Assembly: GCF_000717345.1 (NCBI RefSeq)
Contig: NZ_JNZA01000014.1
Coordinates: forward strand, 124,001 to 188,000
Length of the DNA stretch: 64,000 nt
Source of the DNA: Streptomyces lydicus
GTDB taxonomy: Bacteria > Actinomycetota > Actinomycetes > Streptomycetales > Streptomycetaceae
Direction: 5' to 3'
Shown here: positions 48,776 to 59,928 of the stretch, piece after piece
How the letters are laid out: each line of letters starts with the position of its first letter
Numbering within the stretch: position 1 is the stretch's first letter
Position numbers and translations under genes: made by a program
Notes under the pieces: generated by a model
Told to the model about the DNA's origin: nothing
What the model saw: only the letters and a program-made list of their open reading frames with translations
Databases searched by the model: none

Positions 48776-50456
48776 ATGGCACGTGCGGTCGGCATCGACC
48801 TGGGCACGACGAACTCCGTCGTCAGTGTTCTCGAAGGCGGTGAGCCCACCGTCATCACCAACGCCGAGGGCGCCAGGACCACGCCGTCCGTTGTCGCCTT
48901 CGCCAAGAACGGCGAGGTGTTGGTCGGCGAGGTCGCGAAGCGCCAGGCGGTCACCAACGTCGACAGGACCATCCGGTCGGTCAAGCGCCACATGGGCACC
49001 GACTGGAAGATCGGCATCGACGGCAAGGACTTCAACCCGCAGCAGATGAGCGCCTTCATCCTGCAGAAGCTCAAGCGGGATGCCGAGGCGTATCTGGGCG
49101 AGAAGGTCGTCGACGCGGTCATCACCGTTCCGGCCTACTTCAACGACTCCGAGCGCCAGGCCACCAAGGAGGCCGGTGAGATCGCGGGCCTCAACGTCCT
49201 GCGCATCGTCAACGAGCCCACCGCGGCCGCCCTGGCTTACGGCCTGGAGAAGGACGACCAGACCATTCTGGTCTTCGACCTCGGTGGTGGCACCTTCGAC
49301 GTCTCGCTGCTGGAGATCGGCGACGGCGTCGTCGAGGTGAAGGCCACCAACGGTGACAACCACCTCGGTGGTGACGACTGGGACCAGCGCGTCGTCGACT
49401 ACCTGGTCAAGCAGTTCCAGAACGGTCACGGCGTCGACCTGGCCAAGGACAAGATGGCGCTGCAGCGTCTGCGCGAGGCCGCCGAGAAGGCGAAGATCGA
49501 GCTGTCGTCCTCCACCGAGACGACGATCAACCTTCCCTACATCACCGCCTCCGCCGAGGGCCCGCTGCACCTGGACGAGAAGCTCACGCGCTCGCAGTTC
49601 CAGCAGCTCACCGCGGACCTCCTGGAGCGCTGCAAGACCCCGTTCCACAACGTCATCAAGGACGCCGGCATCCAGCTGTCCGAGATCGACCACGTGGTCC
49701 TGGTCGGTGGCTCGACCCGTATGCCGGCCGTCGCCGAGCTCGTCAAGGAGCTGACCGGCGGCAAGGACGCCAACAAGGGCGTCAACCCGGACGAGGTCGT
49801 CGCCATCGGCGCCACCCTGCAGGCCGGTGTCCTCAAGGGTGAGGTCAAGGACGTCCTCCTGCTGGACGTCACCCCGCTGTCCCTCGGTATCGAGACCAAG
49901 GGCGGCATCATGACCAAGCTCATCGAGCGCAACACCACGATCCCGACCAAGCGCTCCGAGATCTTCACGACGGCCGAGGACAACCAGCCGTCCGTGCAGA
50001 TCCAGGTCTACCAGGGCGAGCGCGAGATCGCGGCGTACAACAAGAAGCTCGGGATGTTCGAGCTGACCGGTCTGCCGCCGGCCCCGCGTGGTGTCCCGCA
50101 GATCGAGGTGTCCTTCGACATCGACGCCAACGGCATCATGCACGTGACCGCGAAGGACCTGGGCACGGGCAAGGAGCAGAAGATGACCGTCCCCCGGCGA
50201 GGTCAAGACCGAGGTCGAGGAAGCCGTCACCGAGCTGAAGGAGAAGCTCAAGGGCGAGGACACGGCCGAGATCCGCACCGCCACCGAGAAGGTCGCGGCC
50301 GTCTCGCAGAAGCTGGGCCAGGCCATGTACGCCGACGCCCAGGCCGCGGGCGGCGCCGAGGGCGCTGCCCCCGGTGACCAGGCCAAGGCCGAGGACGATG
50401 TCGTCGACGCCGAGATCGTCGACGACGAGAAGCCGAAGAAGGACGGTGCCGCGTGA
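48776..50456 (+). pseudogene. dnaK: dnaK, Hsp70 chaperone, frameshifted with an internal deletion
   Basis: Residues 1-472 are a normal actinobacterial Dna[11 protein letters not shown] phosphate loop, [26 protein letters not shown] and the substrate-binding beta domain through [10 protein letters not shown]. Directly after V472 (50191) the sequence joins a stretch that in other Streptomyces lies about 58 residues further on. The reading frame also changes, so the open frame ends at 50377 with 61 unrelated residues. In the other frame the correct tail ([20 protein letters not shown] ... [11 protein letters not shown]) runs to 50456, where it overlaps the grpE GTG by four bases. The first helices of the lid are missing. 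DnaK is the HspR co-repressor, so this is either a sequence/assembly error or a strain with altered heat-shock control. Confidence 0.9.
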
Positions 50457-51112
50457 CGGAGGAGACCCCGGGCTTCGACGAGAAGCCTGACGTCCCCTCT
50501 GACGCCGCCCCTGAAGACGCGGCGCAGGCCGAGTCCGCCGACAAGGCGGGCTCGGCCCCGGCCGGGGACGTACAGGACGTAGCACTCCAGGCGCAGCTGG
50601 ACCAGGCACGCTCGGCGCTCAACGAGCGCACCGCCGACCTCCAGCGGCTCCAGGCGGAGTACCAGAACTACCGCCGTCGGGTGGAGCGGGACCGGATCAC
50701 GGTCAAGGAGATCGCCTCGGCGAACCTCCTGTCCGAGCTCCTTCCCGTGCTCGACGACGTGGGCCGGGCGCGGGAGCACGGCGAGCTGGTCGGCGGCTTC
50801 AAGTCGGTGGCCGAATCGCTGGAGACCGTGGTCGCCAAGCTCGGTCTGCAGCAGTTCGGCAAGGAGGGCGAGCCCTTCGACCCGACGATCCACGAAGCGC
50901 TGATGCACTCGTACGCGCCGGATGTCACCGAGACGACGTGCGTTGCGATCCTTCAGCCCGGGTATCGCATCGGTGAGCGAACGATCCGCCCCGCGCGGGT
51001 CGCCGTCGCCGAGCCGCAGCCGGGCGCGCAGGGCGCCAAGTCGGGATCCGAGGACGATGCCAAGGGTGCCGCGGCTTCGGACGAGGAGAGCGGTGGCCCG
51101 GACGAGGGCTGA
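50453..51112 (+). CDS. grpE: GrpE, nucleotide exchange factor of DnaK
   Basis: The GTG overlaps the dnaK stop (GTGA). The 219-residue protein has an acidic disordered N-terminus of about 45 residues, a long dimerisation helix ([20 protein letters not shown], then [16 protein letters not shown]), and the C-terminal beta domain with [18 protein letters not shown] and [19 protein letters not shown], both GrpE signatures. A tail of about 45 acidic residues follows. It releases ADP from DnaK. It is the second gene of the heat-shock operon under HspR control. Confidence 0.96.
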   Translation: MTEETPGFDEKPDVPSDAAPEDAAQAESADKAGSAPAGDVQDVALQAQLDQARSALNERTADLQRLQAEYQNYRRRVERDRITVKEIASANLLSELLPVLDDVGRAREHGELVGGFKSVAESLETVVAKLGLQQFGKEGEPFDPTIHEALMHSYAPDVTETTCVAILQPGYRIGERTIRPARVAVAEPQPGAQGAKSGSEDDAKGAAASDEESGGPDEG

Positions 51113-51157
51113 CGTGCGGAAGAACAGGAAAACGGTGCGGAAGGAGGGACGTCGGGG

Positions 51158-52342
51158 ATGAGCACCAAGGACTTCGTCGAGAAGGACTACTACAAGGTCC
51201 TCGGCGTCCCCAAGGACGCCACCGAAGCGGAGATCAAGAAGGCGTACCGCAAGCTCGCCCGGGAGAACCACCCGGACGCCAACAAGGGCGACACCAAGGC
51301 CGAGGAGCGCTTCAAGGAGATCTCCGAGGCCAACGACGTCCTGGGTGACGCCAAGCGCCGCAAGGAGTACGACGAGGCGCGGGCGCTGTTCGGCAACGGC
51401 GGCTTCCGTCCCGGCCCCGGCGGGGGCGGCGGTTCGTTCAACTTCGACCTGGGCGACCTCTTCGGAGGCGGCGCGGGCGGTTCGGGCGGCGCGGGCGGAG
51501 CCGGCGGCTTCGGCGGCGGTCTCGGGGACGTCTTCGGCGGCCTGTTCAACCGCGGTGGCGCCGGCGCGCGTACCCAGCCGCGCCGTGGCCAGGACATCGA
51601 GTCCGAGGTGACGCTGAGCTTCACCGAGGCGGTCGACGGGGCCACGGTCCCGCTGCGGATGTCCAGCCAGGCGCCGTGCAAGTCGTGTTCCGGCACCGGC
51701 GACAAGAACGGTACGCCGCGGGTCTGCCCGACCTGCGTCGGCACCGGCCAGGTCAGCCGGGGCGCGGGCGGCGGGTTCTCGCTGACCGATCCCTGCGCGG
51801 ACTGCAAGGGCCGGGGCCTGATCGCCCAGGACCCGTGCGAGGTCTGCAAGGGCAGCGGGCGCGCGACCAGTGCGCGCACGATGCAGGTCCGCATCCCCGC
51901 GGGCGTCTCCGACGGGCAGCGCATCCGGCTGCGCGGCAAGGGCGCTCCGGGCGAGCAGGGCGGCCCGGCCGGTGATCTGTACGTCGTCGTGCACGTCGGC
52001 GCCCACCCGGTGTTCGGCCGCAAGGGCGACAACCTCACCGTCACCGTGCCGGTCACCTTCCCGGAGGCCGCGCTCGGCGGCGAGGTGAAGGTGCCCACGC
52101 TGGGCGGTCCGCCGGTGACGCTGAAGCTGCCGGCCGGTACCCCCAACGGACGCACGATGCGGGCCCGGGGCAAGGGCGCGGCCCGCAAGGACGGCACCCG
52201 TGGTGATCTGCTGGTCACCATAGAGGTGGCCGTTCCCGACGAGCTCGGCGACAAGGCGAAGGAAGCGTTGGAGTCCTATCGCGACGCGACCGCGGGAGCG
52301 GACCCGCGGGCAGAGCTGTTCCAGGCCGCGAAGGGAGCATGA
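51158..52342 (+). CDS. dnaJ: DnaJ, Hsp40 co-chaperone (type I)
   Basis: The 394-residue protein has a J-domain (residues 9-75, with HPD in ENHPDANKG). A Gly/Phe-rich region follows (GGGGSFNFDLGDLFGGG and similar). The zinc region has all four CxxCxGxG repeats (CKSCSGTG, CPTCVGTG, CADCKGRG, CEVCKGSG), and then come the C-terminal peptide-binding domains (IPAGVSDGQRIRLRGKG, LYVVVHVGAHPVFGRKGDNL). It delivers substrates to DnaK and stimulates its ATPase. The stop is separated from hspR by one base. Confidence 0.96.
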   Translation: MSTKDFVEKDYYKVLGVPKDATEAEIKKAYRKLARENHPDANKGDTKAEERFKEISEANDVLGDAKRRKEYDEARALFGNGGFRPGPGGGGGSFNFDLGDLFGGGAGGSGGAGGAGGFGGGLGDVFGGLFNRGGAGARTQPRRGQDIESEVTLSFTEAVDGATVPLRMSSQAPCKSCSGTGDKNGTPRVCPTCVGTGQVSRGAGGGFSLTDPCADCKGRGLIAQDPCEVCKGSGRATSARTMQVRIPAGVSDGQRIRLRGKGAPGEQGGPAGDLYVVVHVGAHPVFGRKGDNLTVTVPVTFPEAALGGEVKVPTLGGPPVTLKLPAGTPNGRTMRARGKGAARKDGTRGDLLVTIEVAVPDELGDKAKEALESYRDATAGADPRAELFQAAKGA

Positions 52343-52343
52343 G

Positions 52344-52796
52344 ATGGACAGCCGGGGCGGGCAGCGTCGTAACCCGTATGAACTGACCGATGAGTCGCCG
52401 GTGTACGTCATCTCCGTCGCGGCTCAGCTCTCCGGCCTGCATCCGCAGACCCTGCGGCAGTACGACCGGCTGGGCCTGGTCTCGCCGGACCGTACGCCCG
52501 GCCGGGGCCGCCGCTACTCCGCCCGGGACATCGAACTGCTGCGTACCGTGCAGCAGTTGTCCCAGGACGAGGGCATCAACCTCGCCGGCATCAAGCGCAT
52601 CATCGAGCTGGAGAACCAGGTCGCGGCCCTGCAGCAGCGGGTCGCCGAACTCCAGGGCGCCCTGGAGGGCGCGGCCAGCGCGATGCGGCAGCGGGAGGCG
52701 GCGGTGCACGCCTCCTACCGGCGCGATCTGGTGCCGTATCAGGATGTCCAGCAGACCAGTGCGCTGGTGGTGTGGCGGCCCACGCGTTCCGAGTAG
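52344..52796 (+). CDS. hspR: HspR, MerR-family heat-shock repressor
   Basis: The 150-residue protein has an N-terminal MerR-type winged helix (YVISVAAQLSGLHPQTLRQY, DRLGLVSPDRTPGRGRRYS, DIELLRTVQQLSQDEGINLA) and a coiled-coil dimerisation helix (VAALQQRVAELQGALEGA). In Streptomyces, HspR binds HAIR sites with DnaK as co-repressor, closing a feedback loop. Its own operon (two HAIR sites) and clpB (one HAIR site) in this window are targets. A strong terminator follows at 52825. Confidence 0.96.
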   Translation: MDSRGGQRRNPYELTDESPVYVISVAAQLSGLHPQTLRQYDRLGLVSPDRTPGRGRRYSARDIELLRTVQQLSQDEGINLAGIKRIIELENQVAALQQRVAELQGALEGAASAMRQREAAVHASYRRDLVPYQDVQQTSALVVWRPTRSE

Positions 52797-52824
52797 CGCG
52801 CGCCGCACGCCGTATGCGTAAGGG

Positions 52825-52857
52825 CGAAGGGCCGGGGTGGTGCACCCCGGCCCTTCG
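52825..52857. terminator. Strong hairpin terminator after hspR
   Basis: Perfect 15-bp arms (CGAAGGGCCGGGGTG at 52825-52839, complement at 52843-52857) surround a three-base loop. It ends the dnaK operon and the convergent gene at 52874. Confidence 0.8.
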
Positions 52858-52873
52858 TGCTGCGTACGGGGCC

Positions 52874-53278
52874 TCAGCAGCCGTTGTATCCGGCCGTGGG
52901 CATCGACAGCCGCCGGTGCACCTGGGACTTCATCGCGAGCGTGTAGACCGGCTCGTCGAGGTCGGCGGTCTCCAGCCGGATGCCGGCCGCCGCGCAGCGC
53001 TCGGTGAACTCGTCGGCCCCGTCGATGGCGTTCTCCAGCGCCCGGCGGTTGGGCGTCACGAACACATCCACCAGGCCCTCTTCCACATCGCGCCACAGCG
53101 CGCCGTGGTCGGCGCGCAGCTGATGCAGGCTGAGCTGGCAGGTCAGGTGGTAGTCACGGGCCGCCGCCCACTGCTTGCACATGTCGTGCTGGCTGCGGTC
53201 GTCGACCAGGAACGGATCCTCGTCCAGCTCGGACAGCGGCATCAGGCAGGCGATCGCCGTGACTCGGACCGAGTTCAT
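52874..53278 (-). CDS. Hypothetical protein, possibly a degenerate resolvase-fold domain
   Basis: From the ATG at 53278 (GGAGGG upstream) the protein has 134 residues. The run LWRDVEEGLVDVFVTPNRRA followed by FTERCAAAGIRLETAD recalls the second half of serine-resolvase catalytic domains, where a strand ending in R is followed by a helix and a strand. The catalytic Ser and the DNA-binding helix are not seen, so it would not be an active recombinase. Four cysteines are scattered and the C-terminus ends YNGC. The start overlaps the stop of the upstream zinc-ribbon gene, so the two are co-translated. The role is unknown. Confidence 0.65.
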   Translation of the reverse strand: MNSVRVTAIACLMPLSELDEDPFLVDDRSQHDMCKQWAAARDYHLTCQLSLHQLRADHGALWRDVEEGLVDVFVTPNRRALENAIDGADEFTERCAAAGIRLETADLDEPVYTLAMKSQVHRRLSMPTAGYNGC

Positions 53279-53511
53279 CGTGCCCTCCGGGGCGTGGCGA
53301 ATGTGGGGGCGACGATACCCCCGAGTGCGGTCCGTGGTGGAGGGGCTGTGCCGGGCGGCGAGGCGTATCCGCAGGCGTGGCAGATCTTCCAGCCGTCCTG
53401 GTTGACGGCGAGTTGGCCGCCGCAGCGCGGGCAGAGCTCGGCGTGCGGGCGCGGGCGGGTGCGGCGCGGACGGCGTGGAGCGGTCGTCACGTTGCCCAAT
53501 GCCGACCCCAT
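53275..53511 (-). CDS. Small zinc-ribbon protein
   Basis: From the ATG at 53511, five bases after GGAGGC, the protein has 78 residues. The core ELCPRCGGQLAVNQDG, then WKICHACGYA, is a compact CxxC-CxxC zinc ribbon. The flanks are rich in Arg and Pro and probably disordered. The stop overlaps the ATG of the 134-residue gene (ATGA). It lies near the hspR operon but on the other strand. A nucleic-acid-binding role is possible but not shown. Confidence 0.7.
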   Translation of the reverse strand: MGSALGNVTTAPRRPRRTRPRPHAELCPRCGGQLAVNQDGWKICHACGYASPPGTAPPPRTALGGIVAPTFATPRRAR

Positions 53512-53665
53512 GCGGCCTCCAGCTGCTGTCTTCTGCACAGAACAGGCCGAAGTCGTCCGTCATCGCGCGGAGTTGTTCATTTCCTGTTCGTACCTGAGTA
53601 CCAGGTGGAGGCGTTTTCCCGGAGGCGGAGGATCCGATTTCGGACAGGTCTGGACCTCTTGGGGC

Positions 53666-54070
53666 CTAGGCCCGCCCCATCGCCTTGGTCACGGCGATCT
53701 CGATCATGACCCGATCGGGGTTGGGGGACGGCATCCGCCCGTACCGCTCGGCGTAGCGGTTCACGGCGTCGGCCACCGTCTCGGCGTCCGTACGCACCCG
53801 CGCGATGCCCTCCAGCGTCGCCCAGCGGCCCTTGTCGACCTGGCACACGGCCACGGTGGCGCCGTCCGCGCCGGCGGCGAGGATGTTCTTGACCTTGGTG
53901 CTGTCCTTGCGGGTGATGATCCGCGCGATCCGCTGCCCGGCGTCGTAGGTGACGCCCACCGGGACGACGTGCGGCGTCCCGTTCCTGCGCAGCGTGGTGA
54001 GCGTCGGCATCAGGTACTCGCCCCAGAAGGCGAGGTACTCCGGGCTGAGGGCGCTGAGGTCGTGGGCCAT
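53666..54070 (-). CDS. PPOX-class (flavin/F420-dependent) oxidoreductase-family protein
   Basis: The 134-residue protein has the split-barrel fold of pyridoxamine-phosphate-oxidase-like proteins: LTTLRRNGTPHVVPVGVTYD, RIARIITRKDSTKVKNI, VAVCQVDKGRWATLEGIARV, and a C-terminal helix DAVNRYAERYGRM. The pattern of small Streptomyces proteins with SxKxxNI resembles the F420-binding subgroup. The substrate is unknown. Single gene on the minus strand. Confidence 0.85.
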   Translation of the reverse strand: MAHDLSALSPEYLAFWGEYLMPTLTTLRRNGTPHVVPVGVTYDAGQRIARIITRKDSTKVKNILAAGADGATVAVCQVDKGRWATLEGIARVRTDAETVADAVNRYAERYGRMPSPNPDRVMIEIAVTKAMGRA

Positions 54071-54112
54071 GGCCGCCAGAGTAATCGGGGCCCCGGGGGC
54101 GGGGCCCGGCGG

Positions 54113-54694
54113 TCAGAGGAAGTCGGCGGTGTCGAGGTCGAAGGAGAAGGGCGCGGGGAGAGGGACGGGCTTGCCGAAGGGAACGGTGACGTTCGCTACG
54201 TAGTCCTCTCCCGAGGGGTCGCTGAACAGCGTGATCGTCGCCCTGTCGCGGTCGACCAGCAGGTAGAGGGGGATCTCGGCACGGGCGTAGCAGTGCCGCT
54301 TGTCCTTGCGGTCCCTGCGGGGGTTGGTCGACGTCACCTCGACGACCATGGCGACGCCGTCACCGGGCATCCAGGAGGGGGCGCCCCGGAAGAGGCGCAG
54401 GGTCCGCGGGGCAACGGTGGCGTCGGGGATCACGTGGTTGGCGGGCCGGTCCTCCCCGGCGGGGAGGAGGAGTCCTTTGTGGCCCGAGGAATCCATGTCG
54501 GTCGCCGACTCCCTCAGCACCTGCCGGAGGATGGCACTCAGGTAGTCCTCGTGGTCGCCGTCCGGCGGCGGTGTCACGGCGATCTCCCCCTCGATGAGCT
54601 CGGCCCGGAAGCCGTGCGGAGTTTCCAGGGCCAGGAAGCCCTCCAGGAGGGTGTCGTCCTGCGCGGACATGGGCTCGTGTGCCATAGCCGTCAT
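54113..54694 (-). CDS. Uma2-family (DUF820) PD-(D/E)XK nuclease-fold protein
   Basis: From the ATG at 54694 (AAGGAGG upstream) the protein has 193 residues. It has the DUF820 core: RAELIEGEIAVTPPP, VIPDATVAPRTLR with the acidic metal ligand, then MVVEVTSTNPRRDRKDKRHC with the ExT and Lys of a PD-(D/E)XK site, and IPLYLLVDRDRATITLF. Streptomyces has many copies of this family. They are thought to be restriction-like nucleases but have no proven role. It is divergent from clpB, with the HAIR site in between. Confidence 0.87.
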   Translation of the reverse strand: MTAMAHEPMSAQDDTLLEGFLALETPHGFRAELIEGEIAVTPPPDGDHEDYLSAILRQVLRESATDMDSSGHKGLLLPAGEDRPANHVIPDATVAPRTLRLFRGAPSWMPGDGVAMVVEVTSTNPRRDRKDKRHCYARAEIPLYLLVDRDRATITLFSDPSGEDYVANVTVPFGKPVPLPAPFSFDLDTADFL

Positions 54695-54782
54695 GCTGCA
54701 CCTCCTTGTGGTCGGAGGCCAGTGTCGCCGGGTTTCGCCGACGGCGAAGGCGCGTTCGGGGCCGTTCACCCGCATGTGGCAC

Positions 54783-54803
54783 CTTGAGTGGACTAGACTC
54801 AAC
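54783..54803 (+). promoter_or_regulatory. HAIR motif (HspR operator) upstream of clpB
   Basis: CTTGAGT-N7-ACTCAAC matches the HAIR consensus with one end mismatch. It lies 83 bp before the chosen clpB start and puts clpB in the HspR regulon with the dnaK operon. Confidence 0.9.
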
Positions 54804-54886
54804 TTATCGCATGAGGGCATGAGCAGGATTGGCTCCGGGCACGTGTGCCGGTACGGGCTACGAGTACGAGGAGGATCGCGAGGACC

Positions 54887-57517
<2,631 letters not shown>

Positions 57518-57595
57518 CCGCGCCGCCCGCCGGGGTTGCCACGACGGGGCCGATGTGGGGGAGGATGGCAGTGACCATACGAAGGGAATTCCACG

Positions 57596-58132
57596 GTGAG
57601 CATCGACCCGTCCTCGATTCCGAATTTCGGGGGCCAGCCCGAACCCGAGCCGTCGGGGCCTGATGGTCCCGTCGTGCCAGACCAGGACCTGGTCAAGCAG
57701 CTCCTCGACCAGATGGAGCTGAAGTACGTAGTCGACGAGGAGGGTGACCTCGCCGCCCCGTGGGAGCAGTTCCGCACGTACTTCATGTTCCGGGGCGAGG
57801 AGGAGCAGCAGATCTTCTCCGTCCGTACGTTCTACGACCGTGTCCACGGCATCGATGAGAAGTCGAAGCTGCTGGAGGCGATCGACGACTGGAACCGCCG
57901 GACGCTGTGGCCCAAGGCCTACACCCACACCCATGACGACGGCACGGTCCGTCTGATCGGTGAGGCATCGATGCTGATCGGCACCGGCGTCTCGCTCGAA
58001 CACTTTGTGTCGAGCACGGTCAGCTGGATTCGCGCCTCGATCGAATTCGACAAGTGGGTCGTCGAGCAGCTCGGCCTGGAGGCCGAGATCGAAGGCGACT
58101 CCGACGAGAAGCCGGACGACGGCGAGGCATAG
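57596..58132 (+). CDS. YbjN-domain protein
   Basis: The GTG at 57596 opens a 178-residue protein. It has a Pro-rich N-terminus (residues 10-28), then a YbjN-like alpha/beta domain: LVKQLLDQMELKYVVDEEGD, TYFMFRGEEEQQIFSVRTFY, KLLEAIDDWNRRTLWPKAY, VRLIGEASMLIGTGVSLEHF, and a helical end with acidic tail. YbjN proteins are sensory or chaperone-like regulators; in Streptomyces the role is unknown. It lies 78 bp after clpB on the same strand and may be co-transcribed. Confidence 0.87.
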   Translation: MSIDPSSIPNFGGQPEPEPSGPDGPVVPDQDLVKQLLDQMELKYVVDEEGDLAAPWEQFRTYFMFRGEEEQQIFSVRTFYDRVHGIDEKSKLLEAIDDWNRRTLWPKAYTHTHDDGTVRLIGEASMLIGTGVSLEHFVSSTVSWIRASIEFDKWVVEQLGLEAEIEGDSDEKPDDGEA

Positions 58133-58161
58133 CCGCCCGTACGTCCCCACCCACCCGGCTG

Positions 58162-58197
58162 CGCGGGCCCGAGGAGCGAAGGCTCCCCGGGCCCGCG
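58162..58197. terminator. Hairpin terminator between convergent genes
   Basis: CGCGGGCCCG plus GGAGC on the left and GCTCC plus CGGGCCCGCG on the right pair with one bulged base. It ends both the YbjN-like gene and the leftward aminotransferase gene. Confidence 0.7.
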
Positions 58198-58218
58198 TCC
58201 GTCGTACGGCGCGGGCCG

Positions 58219-59406
58219 CTACCCGCTCGCCAGGGCCTTCAGCCGGCCCGCCGCCTCCTGGAGGACCTCGATGCTCTTGCAGAAGGCGAAGCGCACGAAC
58301 GGGGAGCCCTCGTCCTTGTGGTCGTAGAAGACCGCGTTGGGGATGGCGACGACGCCGGCGCGCTCGGGCAGCGCCCGGCAGAAGGCGAAGCCGTCGGTCT
58401 CGCCGAGCGGGCGGATGTCGGTGGTGATGAAGTACGTGCCGGTGGGACGGAAAACCTGGAAACCGGCGTCGGTGAGGCCGGCGGCCAGCACGTCGCGCTT
58501 GGTGCGCAGGTCGTCGCGCAGGCCGGTGAAGTAGCTGTCGGGGAGGGCGAGGGCCTCGGCGACGGCGTACTGGAACGGGCCGGCGGAGACATACGTGAGG
58601 AACTGCTTGGCCGAGCGGACGGCGGCGACCAGCTCCGCCGGTGCGGTGATCCAGCCGACCTTCCAGCCGGTGAAGGAGAAGGTCTTGCCGGCCGAGCTGA
58701 TGGTGACGGTGCGCTCACGCATCCCGGGGAAGGACGCCAGCGGCAGGTGCTCGCCCTCGAAGACCAGGTGTTCGTACACCTCGTCGGTGACGACCAGGAG
58801 ATCGCGCTCCACGGCCAGCCGGGCGACGGCCGAGAGCTCCTCGTGGGTGAGGACGGTGCCGGTGGGGTTGTGCGGGGTGTTGAGCAGGATGAGGCGGGTC
58901 TTGTCGGTGATCGCGTCGCGCAGCTCGTCGAGGTCGAGGCGGTAGCTGCCGGACTCCGGGTGCGGACGCAGGGTCACCGGGACCCGCCGGCCGCCCGCCA
59001 TCGCGATGCACGCGGCGTAGGAGTCGTAGTACGGCTCCAGGGCGATGACCTCGTCGCCCGGTTCGAGCAGCGCGAGCAGCGAGGCCGCGATGGCTTCGGT
59101 GGCGCCGGCGGTGACCAGGACCTCGGTGTCGGGGTCGTAGGAGAGGCCGAGGTGGCCGTAGAACCGCTCCTGGTGGGCGGCGACGGCGGCGCGCAGTTCG
59201 GGGATTCCGGGGCCGGGCGGGTACTGGTTTCCGCGGCCGTCGCGCAGGGCGCGCACCGCCGCCTCCCGGACCTCCTCGGGTCCGTCGGCGTCGGGGAACC
59301 CCTGACCGAGGTTGAGGGAGCCGGTCCGTACGGCGAGCGCCGACATCTCGGCGAAGATCGTGGTGCCGAATTCGGCGAGGCGGCGGTTGAGCAGCGGTCG
59401 GTCCAT
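58219..59406 (-). CDS. Class I/II pyridoxal-phosphate aminotransferase
   Basis: The ATG at 59406 is nine bases after GGAGG; an ATG at 59415 adds three residues. The 395-residue protein has the fold-type I order: LGQGFPDADGPEE, GNQYPPGPGIPELRAAV, VLVTAGATEAIAA, EPYYDSYAACIAMAG, LNTPHNPTGTVLT, VVTDEVYEHLVFEG, and the lysine site SSAGKTFSFTGWKVGW, then VRFAFCK near the C-terminus. This is typical of bacterial methionine/aromatic-type or kynurenine aminotransferases (MalY/PatB and AspC-like). The amino donor is not certain. Single gene on the minus strand. Confidence 0.92.
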   Translation of the reverse strand: MDRPLLNRRLAEFGTTIFAEMSALAVRTGSLNLGQGFPDADGPEEVREAAVRALRDGRGNQYPPGPGIPELRAAVAAHQERFYGHLGLSYDPDTEVLVTAGATEAIAASLLALLEPGDEVIALEPYYDSYAACIAMAGGRRVPVTLRPHPESGSYRLDLDELRDAITDKTRLILLNTPHNPTGTVLTHEELSAVARLAVERDLLVVTDEVYEHLVFEGEHLPLASFPGMRERTVTISSAGKTFSFTGWKVGWITAPAELVAAVRSAKQFLTYVSAGPFQYAVAEALALPDSYFTGLRDDLRTKRDVLAAGLTDAGFQVFRPTGTYFITTDIRPLGETDGFAFCRALPERAGVVAIPNAVFYDHKDEGSPFVRFAFCKSIEVLQEAAGRLKALASG

Positions 59407-59646
59407 GCGCGCCATCCTCCGCCGAACCTCTGGAGTTCCTCAACTGTGCTTTGAGACTCCCGGGCCGGGGGCATCAGCCCCGCACCAAGGACAGTGAAGG
59501 CCGCCGACGGTGGCGGCCCCGGCGGCACGGGACGGTGCCGCAGCGCACCCCGGGTGCCGGTCCGGAGCGGAGTCCCCGCTCCGGTGGGGCACCGGGTGCC
59601 GGACGGAGCGCCCTCGCTTCGGGGGAGCGAAAGGAGCGTGAGGCAG

Positions 59647-59928
59647 ATGGGGATCGTGGCTTTCCTGGTGATCTGCGCGGCGGTGATCGGGCTGGTGGCC
59701 CTGGCCTCGCGGAGCGGCACCGGCGGGCGGAAGGGAAGCGGGTACCGCGGTGCTGCCGGCGGGGGCAGCTGGTGGGCCGGCGGCGGCGGTGGTTCCTCGT
59801 GCGGAGGCGGCGGTCACCACGGGGGCGGCGGACACCACGGCGGGCACTCGTGCGGCGGCGGCTCCTCCTGCGGGGGTGGCGGCTGCGGCGGCGGGGGCGG
59901 CGGCGGTGGCTGCGGCGGAGGTTCCTGA
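59647..59928 (+). CDS. Mini membrane protein with Gly/His/Cys-rich tail
   Basis: GAAAGGAG lies 11 bases before the ATG. The 93-residue protein has one N-terminal membrane segment (IVAFLVICAAVIGLVALA) and a tail made almost only of Gly with Ser, His and Cys clusters (for example GGGGHHGGGGHHGGHSCGGG and CGGGGCGG). The tail resembles the ends of some larger actinobacterial membrane proteins (TIGR04222-like), but no globular domain is present. A metal-binding or structural role is possible. A hairpin terminator follows at 60025. Confidence 0.7.
   Translation: MGIVAFLVICAAVIGLVALASRSGTGGRKGSGYRGAAGGGSWWAGGGGGSSCGGGGHHGGGGHHGGHSCGGGSSCGGGGCGGGGGGGGCGGGS

Noticed and set aside
50177..50230. Programmed ribosomal frameshift in dnaK
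   Set aside because: A normal frameshift would keep all codons, but here about 58 residues of conserved lid are missing at the junction, so deletion or sequence error explains it better.
59740..59928. Low-complexity Gly-rich segment as non-coding repeat
   Set aside because: It follows a membrane segment in the same frame with its own ribosome site, and His/Cys codons are clustered, so a small protein is more likely.
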